DNA from: Xylaria sp. FL1777
Lineage: Eukaryota > Ascomycota > Sordariomycetes > Xylariales > Xylariaceae
Reading direction: 5' to 3'
DNA: 64,000 bases
Assembly (NCBI GenBank): GCA_022578965.1
Contig: MU400515.1
Coordinates: 310,001 to 374,000, forward strand
Shown piece by piece: positions 11,860 to 22,205 of this stretch. Below the pieces are notes generated by a model. That model did no database searches. It saw only the letters and a program-made list of their open reading frames with translations, and was not told the origin of the DNA. The position numbers and the translations under genes are program-made. Each line of letters opens with the position of its first letter. Position 1 is the first letter of the stretch.

Positions 11860-12341
11860 GGTGTCATTGGAGAGCTGTTTCTGACGTTGCACGTGGTGAC
11901 CAGGTGAGTGCTTTGTATGGGAAGACTGGATGTTATCTGGAATTGAGATGGCCAGACGTGGAGGTCGACTCTTTTGGGTGCAGCTCAGAACCCAGTCTAC
12001 CGTTATATTTAGCTACGATACCCCGCAGCGTACAGGGGTAGCTTGCAGTGTACAGTAGGTACTTACTATGTACATAGTGATGTAAGAGAGCCAACGTTAC
12101 CGTAGATGTTAGACAGGGTAGTAATAAAAGGTAGACAGCTTGGCTATCTATCAGTAATTAAAGCTGTGGAAGTGTCATTCACTATCTGAAGACAAGGGAA
12201 GTATTAAACATAACTTATTTTCATGTCAGAACAAGCTTGTCATCGAGTGAGGGCATCCAAATTCATCATCAACGTAATGCGCGGGAAAGGGTATCTATGA
12301 ACAAGAAATGAACGGCCACTCTTCAAAACGGAGACATATTG
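11860..12341. other. Spacer between two minus-strand genes
   Basis: This spacer holds the presumed promoter of the seryl-tRNA synthetase gene and the 3' end of the Arp10-like gene. Around 12015-12090 there are several short GTACAGTAGGTACTTAC-like palindromic words. No gene is seen. Confidence 0.55.
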
Positions 12342-14158
12342 CTAAAACAGTGTTCCCCAGACACCCAGTGTCCAGTTGTTTGGCTGAGCTGCTTGACCTC
12401 GCATCAGCCCGCTAGGCCCCATGCTCTGTCTCTGCGGTCCTGTCTTGATGTCCACTTCACTTGGCCGAGATGCCCCGTTGACGCCCTGTTGCAGCCATAT
12501 ATCGCGATCTATTGTTGCCAGGGCCGGAATCTTCATCTGTGCAGCTAAGCTTCCTCCGCACCACGGCCCAAGGGAGTCGATGGCCCGGAGGAGACCTTGG
12601 ACCGTAGGTTTATAGTTTCGTTCCCTTTGTATGAAGTTTTCCACCTGGTCAACTTCTTGGGGTATGTGTGCAGCCTTCACTTGTGGTTCTGTGGCTTCTC
12701 CATCGCCGCTCGTTGTGTCTGGTTGTACGACGGTGGGTATGACACCGTTGCTCGCCGGACGGGTGCTATCACGGCTGAGCTTTGAGTTCGTTTTATACTG
12801 CTCAGCTCCTTTGCCTCTCACAGGATCCCAACCCTGTTCTTCCGCCAGAATAGAGACTTCATCGAAGATCCGACCTTTGAGTCCGAAGATATGTGAACAT
12901 CCTCCCGTGAAAATGATTCGCGACATACAAATAGCACGCACGTCTAGAGGCAGCTGGAGCAACGCTCGATAGACGAGAAGATGTACCGGAAGCTCGTGGT
13001 CGTCGAAGCATGATGGGGACAGCCGAGTCTCGAAGAAGGTAGTTTCACACGGTTCGGCTAATTGCGAAAATGGTATTTCTACTGTTTTCGGAGGCTTACA
13101 CGAGTCAAGCGTAATAGCCAAGGGAGAGTGGTCTTCAGTCGGTGGTATCTCCTCCTCCACCTCCTCTTCGTGCTCGTGGACCGTTGGTAGGCCTTCTTCG
13201 GTCGTCTTCCGGTATGGCTGTCTTGCTGCTTTCCTACACCACAACATGCGAGTAGCAACCTCCTCACACTCTTCGAAGCTAAGAGCCTCATCCCGGAGCC
13301 TGTCTTCGTCTCTAGTTCGTTCGGTGCGTTCCGTGGCCGGACCTCCTTTGGCGGCTTGTAACAAGAACTCATATGTCTCTTCTACAAGGAGCTTACCAGC
13401 TCGGATGGTCCTCCAACTCTGCACCTCGCGGTATTCGTATACTGCAGTAACGGTGGTTTCATGCCAGCCAAGATCTATGACCAAGGCGGACCGAGTGCCA
13501 GCGGAGAATGTGGTCATGACAGGCGACGAGAGTAGGGATACGGCAGGAGCTTGAAAATGGTGGAATATGGTGTCGAGGGTCGACGATAGTAAAGGGATAG
13601 GCAATGTTGGAGGTAGAACCAATGTCACCTTTCTCGGTTTTGAATCAACAAGCAAGTATCTAGGGAAATAAGTATGATGTTAGCAATGGTATCGTCGCGG
13701 AAGACCAGAAATGCGGCCACATACTTGAAGAAAGCATCTCTCAGCTCCCGTTCCAGCTTGTCGCCAACCAGGGCAAGGTCTTGCTCTCGAATGTCCAGCC
13801 TCCATAACTCATGGTCAGCGCCCCAAGGCTTTCCTGAAGCCCTATTGCGCCATCCACTCGCAAAGTCAGGCTCCCACACTCGAAAGTCGCCGGTGCGTCT
13901 CTGCTGGTCCGGGCTAAATGCGACAATCCTCTTGGGAGCGGCGTCGCCAGCAAAGCCGAGACGTAGCTTCCGGGAACCAAGCTCTATAACAATCGGATCG
14001 TCATCGACTCGAGAGCTGCTGGAAGGAGAGCCGAAAGTCGAAGGGATAGCCCGTGCCGGCGTTTGAGGAGGGCCAGGTGTGGTAGTTGAATGGGCTCCAG
14101 CACGGATGCTCGATACCGTCCGATGTGGGAGCGAGGCCAGGCCCGTGTTAGACGACAT
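12342..14158 (-). CDS. ARP10: Actin-related protein, Arp10/dynactin type
   Basis: This is an actin-fold protein, most likely the pointed-end Arp10/11 subunit of dynactin, the activator of cytoplasmic dynein. There are two exons (13725-14158 and 12342-13659) separated by a 65-bp intron (GTATGT..CCCTAG), giving 583 aa. Actin-fold phosphate loops are recognisable: VIELGSRKLRLGFAGDAAPK near residue 57 and ALVIDLGWHETTVTAVYEYR in the second half, followed by IIFTGGCSHIFGLKGRIFDE. At 583 aa it is much longer than actin (about 375). The excess is a Ser/Pro-rich N-terminal tail and a charged, Glu-rich segment (HEHEEEVEEEIPPTEDHSP). These features fit divergent fungal Arp10 better than the chromatin Arps, but the subfamily call is inference. 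The gene is divergently arranged with the GEN1-like nuclease. Confidence 0.75.
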
Positions 14159-14745
14159 GATTATGATGGGTTAGAACTAGACTGTTTGCTTCCTCGCATA
14201 CTGGCCAAGAAGAACAAACAATGAAAATACATAAAAAACGGTTAGGTACTTGGGTATGTGTAAAAAGTTGGAAGTCTAGGTAGATTCTACTTATTGCTCC
14301 TACCACCTTAAGTACTTACACACGGAATTTATGAGGCCGAGCCCAATCATTTGTTGCCAGTGCTAAAAATGCAGTAAAAATGCAGTGAAACCACCCGCTA
14401 TACGTTTGTATTTGGCGCTGTTACAGCTAGATGGGCCTAATGCATAATCCCTGCAAGTGCATGCATGGTTGCCAGTGGATACCGGAAAGCTCATTCACGA
14501 CCGAAAGTCAATATTGCCTACATACCTACGTAGTGCTTCATGCAAAATTGCCACTGACGAACATGATCACAGAATTTCAATGAATATTTGACGTGTTGCT
14601 TGAAAGAACCTCGACTATACATATTCAATGAATATGTTTTGATTAAACAATCAATACGGTTCATAGCTAATTATTGCTATTTACACCGCTTCCAGATGAC
14701 TTACCTCATATAGCTTAAGGACCTTGGGCAGTGCGCATCATCAGG
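14159..14745. promoter_or_regulatory. Shared upstream region of ARP10 (-) and GEN1-like gene (+)
   Basis: These 587 bp separate two divergently transcribed genes and must carry both promoters. The middle is AT-rich, with two copies of a TTCAATGAATAT word (about 14577 and 14627). I did not see a canonical TATA/CCAAT arrangement that I would defend. Confidence 0.5.
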
Positions 14746-17459
14746 ATGGGGATTAAAGGGTAAGTAATATCACACAAGCCATGATGACAACTCTTGCTCA
14801 TAATTATCGTAGCATCTACAAGGAGATCGGCCCGGGAAAGCGCATATCCCTGACGAAGCTCGCTGTTGAGAAGCTCGAGGAGTTAGGCCGGCCGTTGCGT
14901 ATTGCTATAGATATCTCCATATGGCAATATCAAGTCCAAGCCGCGAAAGGTAAGGCAATTAAATCAACACTCATGAACCTTCATGCCTGGTCGGCATATT
15001 GACACCACATAGGTGGCTCGAATCCTGCCATTCGCACTCTCTTCTACAGATTGCTACGACTCCTTGGCTCGTCCATCCAGCCCATTTTCGTCTTCGATGG
15101 CCCCAATAAACCCACCTTCAAGCGGAACAAGCGCTCCGGACGAGGAGATGGCGTGGCAACGGCTATGGCCAAGCGGTTGATCAAACTATTCGGCTTCCTA
15201 GTCCACGATGCTCCTGGCGAGGCTGAAGCCGAATGCGCACTGCTACAACTGAATGGCATTGTAGATGCAGTGCTAAGCGAAGACGTCGACACCATCATGT
15301 TTGGCTGCACTCGGACTCTGCGAAATTGGTCCTCGGAGGGAACGAAGGGGAACAAAACCCCCACACATGTTTCCATGTACGATAGCCGAGAGCTAAGTCA
15401 AGGTGCCTCTGGCCTGGACCGCGAAGGTATGGTTCTCGTGGCCCTGATGAGCGGTGGCGATTATCTTCCAGAGGGGATACCTGGTGCTGGTGTCAAACTG
15501 GCTTGCGAGGCGGCCAGAGCTGGATTTGGCAAGATGCTTTGCCAGCTGAAGCGGTCCAATACCTCCGAATTAGCCAGTTGGAAAGAGTGGCTAACGTACG
15601 AATTGCGGCATAACGAAAGTGGTTTTTTCAGAACCAGGCACAAAGCTTTGACAATCCCCGATGATTTCCCCAATATGGAGATTCTGAGATATTACACTCA
15701 TCCCGTGGTATCTCCGGCAACGACCCTAGACAGATTGAAACAGCAGACTTGGGATCGGCAGATTGATGTTCAGGGTCTTCGCGAGTTTGTACGCGAAACC
15801 TTCGACTGGAGTTATCGAATAGGAGCGATCAAGTTTATTAAAGTCCTAGCACCGTGTCTTTTAGTACGCAAAATCATGCAACACAAAGTTGACCCGGTCG
15901 GTGCGCCTAGGGGAATGAGTGCGGTCGAAAAGGAGACACCCGAGTTAGTCAGATCTATCACGACCCAACGAGCTCACTTCAGCACAGATGCCACACCAGA
16001 GCTACGTATATCGTTTGTACCGTCTACGGTCGTCGGCTATGACTTCCAGGAGGAGCCTGACGAAGTGATAGACTTCGGACGTGATGGCCTGGCACTCAAT
16101 AGCGACGACGAAATAGAGGATGCAGCTGAGGATGTAGGAGATGCTAATTCTACAGCAAAATCAGGGGCAAGGAAACCGTTCAGTCCCACTGAACCAGACC
16201 TACTATGGGTACCGGAAACAATAGCCAGGGTTGGCATACGTTCGATGGTTGAAGACTGGGAGGAAGCACAGCGTGCAAAGGCAGTAGCTCGTTCTAGGCC
16301 CAAGACTTCGAAGCAGAAGATCAAACCCGGGGTGATGGCGGTAGGTTCTCTAGATAAATTTGTCAGGGTCACGAAGAATGTGCCGCAAACCACGGAGTCC
16401 AAGAAGGCAACTCGTCAGCCGGCAAGCCTGGAATTATCGCCTGTTGAGGTCCGCACACCTTTGAATGTCCTCCCGGCGTCTTCACAGAGGAACCAACCCT
16501 TACTCCCATCCAGTCAGGATTCGCAGAAATGCCGACCCGTAAGACCTAGTAAGTCTAAGCCGTCGCAATCCGGAAGGAAACCTCTAGGAGGACCCAAGGC
16601 AGACGCCAACACCAACCCCTGGACTATCGCCGGCTCACAAGGTAGTCCCAGGGTTACCAAATCTGCAGCATCTACCAAGACTTCGGAGCCAATTCTTATA
16701 TCCTCTAGCCCGCTTTCGTCGCCTTCCAAGGGCATTTTTCCCTCTATGAACCATACCAGGGATAGCTTTAACCAGAGCGAATTGGATCCATTCACAAGAC
16801 AACCAACCAGCCCAAGGAAAAGACGCTCGTTGACCCCACTAAGACCTACAATCAGCGAAACAGATATCGCTAGTTATAGGAGTGTCAGAGAATCAAGTCC
16901 CACGCCAGCTCCCACCGTGTACCCCCAGCGCAAACTGGCCCGAACAGAATCATTGCCTGTTGAGTCGAGTCCCCGTCGTCCGGAGCGGCGGCAAACAAGA
17001 GGCTTAGCACGAGCACAAACCGTCGCAGTCGAGACAATAGCACTCGATTCCGACGAGGATGACGAGGACGACGGTAAGGACGACGATGAGGACTTCGAGC
17101 TCCCGCCTCTAAGTAGCCTCGTAAACAAACTCCCCAAAGACAAGAAGACAGCACCTTCGTCTTCGACCCCGAAAAGCCCAGAAACCGCACAGAAGCAGCA
17201 GCAGCAGAAGGAGAAGAAGCTCAGACAAACGACGCTGAAACAGACGCTCGGCGCCACGAGGATGACGAAGCTCTACATGCCCCGCAAGAGCGAGCCGGGC
17301 TTCTTCCGGGAAATCGACGTCGCCGTCGACGAAGCCGACGCTCTAAAGGCGGAGTTCGCCGCTTCTACCGCTGCTGCTGGTGGTGGTGGTGGTGGGAGGC
17401 GAGTGGGCGTTTGGAGACGGAGCGACGTCTCCTGCATCGATCTGACGGGCGAGGACTGA
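14746..17459 (+). CDS. GEN1: XPG/Rad2-family nuclease, GEN1/Yen1-type Holliday junction resolvase
   Basis: This is a structure-specific 5' flap/XPG-family endonuclease. Its order of domains and C-terminal extension match the GEN1/Yen1 subgroup that cuts Holliday junctions. There are three exons: a 14-nt first exon 14746-14759 (MGIKG), then 14813-14949 and 15013-17459, giving 865 aa. The N-terminus MGIKGIYKEIGPGKR supplies the free N-terminal Gly expected after Met removal. The XPG-N acidic residues are in RIAIDISIWQYQ and IFVFDGPNKP, the XPG-I motif is APGEAEAECALLQL (about residues 115-128) with SEDVDTIMFG, and GGDYLPEGIPGAGVKLA (about 197) opens the helix-hairpin-helix. The C-terminal half is disordered, Ser/Pro-rich and basic, and contains an acidic run (EDDEDDGKDDDEDFE) and the conserved-looking QTTLKQTLGATRMTKLYMPR. 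The tiny first exon is easily missed by automatic annotation. Confidence 0.88.
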
Positions 17460-18620
17460 TGAGGGTTCGCAAGTGAGATGAGATGGAGGGGTAGGTATAC
17501 CTAGATTGGTAACATGGATTGTTCAACGTCCTGTATTTTGCAGAGGGAGGAGGATGGGGGGCTGGCTATCTTTGCATTTATAGAAACTAGAAAGTTGTTC
17601 TTGGAATTTGCATTTGCATTGCTTATTATGGTAGGGAGGAAGGGCATAGGCCAAAGGTGTTTAGGGGATATACTATATATATATGGTACATGCATTCGGT
17701 GATGAACCGCGTTGAAATATACATACATACCTAGTAAAATAAACAGTGAATTAATTACCTATCCATGCTCCCATATCTATTCCGCCTTGTGATAGCTGAA
17801 TTGACCGGGGCTAAGTAGGTACCGTACTCTTCGCCTCATGGGATTGCGTTAAGAAAAGTCGGCATTGAGTAAGTAGGTAAGGTAATCGAAGTATCGACAC
17901 AAAGGCTTACTAAACGAAAAAAAAAAAAAAGAAAAAGAAAAATTGTGCAAATATATGGTTACACTCACTCACTTGACTTCCTATTTCTCATTGCAAGGCC
18001 GCGAATTAAGCGAAGAAAGCACATAACAATCCACGGAATCCATCGGCACGATTCTCCTCGCATTTGTCCTAGTCACATAGAACTCGTATTTGGTTGGTAT
18101 CTGACATTCCTGACATAAAAAAGGTATATGATGGTAATAATAAAAAGGGTATCGTATCCAAGCAAACCAACCAGTTAGTCATCACCCACGCCCACAGGGG
18201 TAGGGGAAAAGGAAAGGGGGATAACAGTGGGAAAAGACAAAAAAAAAGAGCTTATTTATGCCTCCCACTTGCCATCCATCATCCATCATGGCCGCATTTT
18301 TCTCCGAATCAAGGAGCAGGACAAGACTGAGGAATTCTTCATCGTCGCAAGACGTAGGTACAGAGCAAGAAAAATGAAATGAGGATACAGCACGCCGCGT
18401 CCGACATCGCAATCCCTATGCAGAATTCTATACGAATATAGAGCGGCAAGCGAAATGTCGGAGCTTCCTCCCCCCCCCCTGAACATAGCATTCATATATG
18501 AGGATATCATCGTCGTCTCGTCTCAGATCGTCAACCCAACAGTCATCAGTCGTTGCACAGTTAATCGTCCTATTCACATCCCTGAACTGTACTTTCAGTC
18601 GTGTGAACTGCTTACTCTCC
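17460..18620. other. Convergent 3' intergenic region
   Basis: This is the 3' region between the GEN1-like gene and the BTB gene. It contains an A-rich tract at about 17919-17942 and a short C run at about 18470-18479. No protein-coding gene or RNA gene is seen. Confidence 0.55.
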
Positions 18621-20327
18621 CTATTCCTCAGCGTTCCAAGGTAAGTCTCTAACCAACACCTCGATACAAGTGAGGTAGTTTGTTGTTCCCGCAGCAGGTC
18701 CGGCCGTGCCGTTTACGGCCCTATCGAGTTCAAGCTCTAACTGGGTTCCCATGAGGGGGCGAACAATTTCTCGTGCCGCCCCCTTCAATTCATCAATCCG
18801 CTTCTCGAACCGTCTCAAATTATCCCGCGTATACAGCTCTGAAGTAAGCTTGAGAAAACGCTTACACTCGTCATGGCCTAGGTACCCAGCACCCGTTGCC
18901 GATCCTAGCGTGCGGTACGTGCGACCAACAGCCTCGAGTGTGGGGACAACGGCTCCCGATAGAACCGTGTTAGCCGGTGCCAGTGGTGCAGGCCTACCCA
19001 CGGCGTCGCGGGGAAGTTGACCTGAAGCGTGATGTCTTGAACTAAAAGACGAGGAAGAGTGTGGCACGGGCGGAGGACGCAGGGGAGGCGGACTCGTGCT
19101 ATCGGCTAGCCACTGCCGGAATAAGGAAACGGCAAGCCAGTCAAGGTACGAATTCTGCGGGTTTACGCGTTCTCCGCGGGCGTTTGTGAGGGTGAGCCTG
19201 AACAGTTGACCCTCGGTACGGCTAACGATTTCCTCGAGTTCCTCTACTTTGTCCTCAATGATGTCCAATACGATTTCGGGGAACGAGTTACGGATGGTGT
19301 GCTCGTTCGCCGGCCATTGGCCCACGATGTGAATCAGCGCCTCTTGGAATATGACCTTGCTTCGGCTCAGATACCCCAGCCGCAGATAGCTGACGGGGTA
19401 TTTGGCAATCTGCTTCCAAAGTCGGCCCTGGAACTGCAGGAGGTGATGGTCGACACGGGGCCCCACAACAGCGAGAGCATCATACTGGTCTGCAAGCCTT
19501 AGCAGTGACTTGCACTGGACATAGGCATCGGGGATGCTGATGCCGTCGAGCACTGGTGGGTAATTGTAAAAGATACGGAAGAGGTTATCGTAATCGCGCA
19601 ATAGGTCAGCATCATCTTGCGAGAGGGGTGGCGGTGGAGGAGGATTGTCTGTTTTCGGTGCCGAGAGTGACAGGTTTGCGACGGACCGGAAGAACGAGTT
19701 CGTCGAGTGTGTGCGCGAGTGGTCTCCTTTGCTTCGTAACACGTTCGCATCAGACGTACTGTTCCCACCACCGAAGAGCGAGGTCGCGGTCGTCGATGGC
19801 TTCTGATTATTCGTATGATTGCTTGCATTAGCGTCCCTCTGTATTAACATTGGTATGTCGTCTCTATCCACGCCTAAGTCCAGCTCATAGTGCCATCGCC
19901 TCCTCGGTATAGGAGATGTCGCGCCTGGTCTAAGAGCTACCTCGCTCTCGTTGGTGCTACTTGTCTCCTCTCCTATTTTTGACAGCTCCCTAGACGGCGG
20001 CTCTGGGAGTGGTGGCAGCACACCGGCCTTGGACCATTCCTGGCTGGTGCTCGCCTCAAAAAAGCCCGAGCATCTCGTCAGGGTATGCCTATGCAGCAAA
20101 TATCTGTTCTCCCGGCCGCCAACAGCTATTATAATTTCAACATCACCGGAGTGGCTGAAGACGGGGAACTCGTTCTGCGGGACGTAGGAGGTACCACCGG
20201 CGTGGGAGCGGTTATACCGCTTGCTGCGGGACGATGCATGTGGTCGGGAGGCCGAGCGAGCAGAGACAACCGAGGACGGCCCGCGAAGGGCGAGGGAAGA
20301 GTGACTGTACTCGGGTTGTGAGACCAT
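18621..20327 (-). CDS. BTB/POZ-like domain protein with interrupted domain
   Basis: This single-exon gene encodes 568 aa. The start of a BTB/POZ fold is visible at residues 61-95 (DVEIIIAVGGRENRYLLHRH then TLTRCSGFFEAS). The domain is then interrupted by about 150 residues of Ser/Asn/Pro-rich sequence containing SLFGGGNSTSDANVLRSKGD and a PPPPPP run. It resumes near residue 245 with DNLFRIFYNYPPVLDGISIP, YVQCKSLLRLADQYDALAVV and a C-terminal helical region, LDIIEDKVEELEEIVSRTEG. BTB proteins dimerise and often recruit Cullin-3 ubiquitin ligases or act as scaffolds; the role here is unknown. The N-terminal 60 residues are basic and Ser-rich. Confidence 0.8.
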   Translation of the reverse strand: MVSQPEYSHSSLALRGPSSVVSARSASRPHASSRSKRYNRSHAGGTSYVPQNEFPVFSHSGDVEIIIAVGGRENRYLLHRHTLTRCSGFFEASTSQEWSKAGVLPPLPEPPSRELSKIGEETSSTNESEVALRPGATSPIPRRRWHYELDLGVDRDDIPMLIQRDANASNHTNNQKPSTTATSLFGGGNSTSDANVLRSKGDHSRTHSTNSFFRSVANLSLSAPKTDNPPPPPPLSQDDADLLRDYDNLFRIFYNYPPVLDGISIPDAYVQCKSLLRLADQYDALAVVGPRVDHHLLQFQGRLWKQIAKYPVSYLRLGYLSRSKVIFQEALIHIVGQWPANEHTIRNSFPEIVLDIIEDKVEELEEIVSRTEGQLFRLTLTNARGERVNPQNSYLDWLAVSLFRQWLADSTSPPPLRPPPVPHSSSSFSSRHHASGQLPRDAVGRPAPLAPANTVLSGAVVPTLEAVGRTYRTLGSATGAGYLGHDECKRFLKLTSELYTRDNLRRFEKRIDELKGAAREIVRPLMGTQLELELDRAVNGTAGPAAGTTNYLTCIEVLVRDLPWNAEE

Positions 20328-22080
20328 GAATACGGAGTATTAGTAATATTGTCGGGTGAGGTTGAGGACGGATCAGAGATGGATGATCGAGGACCAAGCT
20401 GAAGCTGTTTTGTCGTGATATCAGCGTATGAAGCGAGGACTCTTGAGGGTTCTTGGCCAGGATCTAGAATAAATATTGACAAGACTTGATTCGCACCAAG
20501 CTGCACATATACCACATATACCACATATACCACATACAACACATATACAAAGTTTTGACGGCTTTTGATGGAGGAACGCGAGCAAGAACGGGAACGAACA
20601 AGAAGAACGGGGGGGAGGTCGGGCTGGCGGTGGTTGCAGTGTCGACACCGTCGCGTGCACGACCAGCGTGGTAAAGCAGATTGTTTGAATGGATTGGTTG
20701 TCAGTGTGCCTCTCACGCCGGCATCCCTGTCGCTCTAGTGTTTCCAGTAGATGTTCCGATGGCGAGCCGATGATGAGCGAAGCAGTGTGAGGGGAGGGGC
20801 AGCCTTCACTGGGCGAGCTTGTTCGAGTCAGCAGGCTGTGGCTTATGTAGGTACCGACAGACCTACATCAGTAAGTATGTACCTATATGTTAGGTATGTA
20901 GATATGCTAGATACTTGCCTACCTAAGTAATGTGCTAGGTACTTAAGTATGTAAGGTATGTAAGGTAGAAGTAAGGAAACAGATTGAAAACACAACTTTC
21001 AGCAATCATCTCAAAGGCTTGAAGAGAGCTTCCGTGTATGTACAGAATGTACAGATATTGACGGAGCCTTATTAAGTTCAAGCTTTTCTCTTACACTCGC
21101 TTTCTTCTCCCTCCCGTCGTATTTGGGCCGCGGTGAGAGCCTGGTTGGGAGCTGGTTGCTGCAGCTTGACTCTTGCAGGTTGCAGGGTCCCAGTGAGGCT
21201 ATGCTCGCGGCCTTCGCCACAGTTTCTTTTGTTTCTTTTAGCCTTTTAGGTGTATCCAGATGTCCCTGCCGCGAACAAATTAGGTTTAGCGCAAGTGCCG
21301 CTTTTGCTCGGGCTTGGCTCACCCTGTTCTCAGTTCGGCCACTAAGCAGCAGCATTTGTGCAAATTTATGCAAAACCATTACTTAGAACCTTGGAACGGT
21401 TATTAAAACGGTTCGTTTTATCTACCTAGCCTCTAAGTAGAAAGGGCGATGACAGGATAGGTATATTTACTACAGTCAAGAGGTCATCTTCACTAGTCTG
21501 GTATAGTCGGCTTATTAAGAGGACGTAAGGTCGAATATCTATACGCAGTAATTCTAAGACACAGGCTTCGCTGAAACGGAGGAAGGAGGATGTGGCGTAA
21601 CGAATACCTTCAAGGCCACTGACTGTCTACGGACGAGAGAGAGAGGTTCGTAATGCCTGCCCCGTGCCGCAAGGGAAGCTCAGATACGCGTTAAGGAAAA
21701 ATAATAAAACAAACAAACAATACTATTGATTACAAGACAAGACGAGACAGCTTGCTACGTAAGGGCTCCATATGAACAGTGGTTGGAATAGCCACATAAC
21801 CCGCCATACGTCTGAACTATGATATAGCTATTCAATTACAATCAAGATCGTTATCATTGCAGACATACATTGTCCCGGTCCTTCATTTAAGTGGATAGCC
21901 AGTCGTATCATTCAAGCATGCCTTCAAATAGGATGCCAGCCAAGAGGGTTTAGGACATTGCTCCGCAAGTTCACAGAAAAGTACTTTACCAATCCGAGGT
22001 CCTGGGGCCCTGTTACACTCCTTTCGTATCTCGGAAAGGGAGTCGTATGAAAGCTGGAGAAACAGCTAAATACCAACCGA
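20328..22080. other. Long intergenic region with short repeats
   Basis: This region contains the BTB gene promoter. A 9-bp ACATATACC tandem repeat of three to four copies lies at about 20511-20550, and a dense cluster of TAGGTA/GTACCTA words at about 20848-20970. A 122-codon frame on the minus strand at 21011-21379 has low-information composition, and I do not accept it as a gene. The right end runs into the retroelement relic. Confidence 0.5.
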
Positions 22081-22200
22081 TTTGAGGAATAGCACACTAT
22101 CGTATACTCCGACGGCTCCAATTTAAACGGAAAGGCCTAGTACGAACATGTAATCTACGGAGGCGGTGAGTGCGTGAGAAGCAGGAGCGGCTGGCTTCGT
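22081..22200 (+). mobile_element. Decayed RNase H fragment of a non-LTR retrotransposon (tentative)
   Basis: Reading the plus strand gives HTIVYSDGSNLNGKA, a stop, then YEHVIYGGGECVRSRSGWL. The YSDGS motif followed by a GxG-containing strand about 20 residues later resembles the first catalytic strand of the RNase H domain found at the C-terminus of fungal Tad1-like LINE elements. Two in-frame stops (22089-22091 and 22138-22140) and the lack of any surrounding reverse transcriptase show it is dead. It ends a few bases from the stop codon of the opposite-strand SRR1-like gene. The assignment rests on one short motif. Confidence 0.4.
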
Positions 22201-22205
22201 GGCGG

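Noticed and set aside
21011..21379. 122-codon minus-strand frame
   Set aside because: There is no recognisable domain, no splice continuation and ordinary composition for chance; it lies in a repeat-rich spacer.
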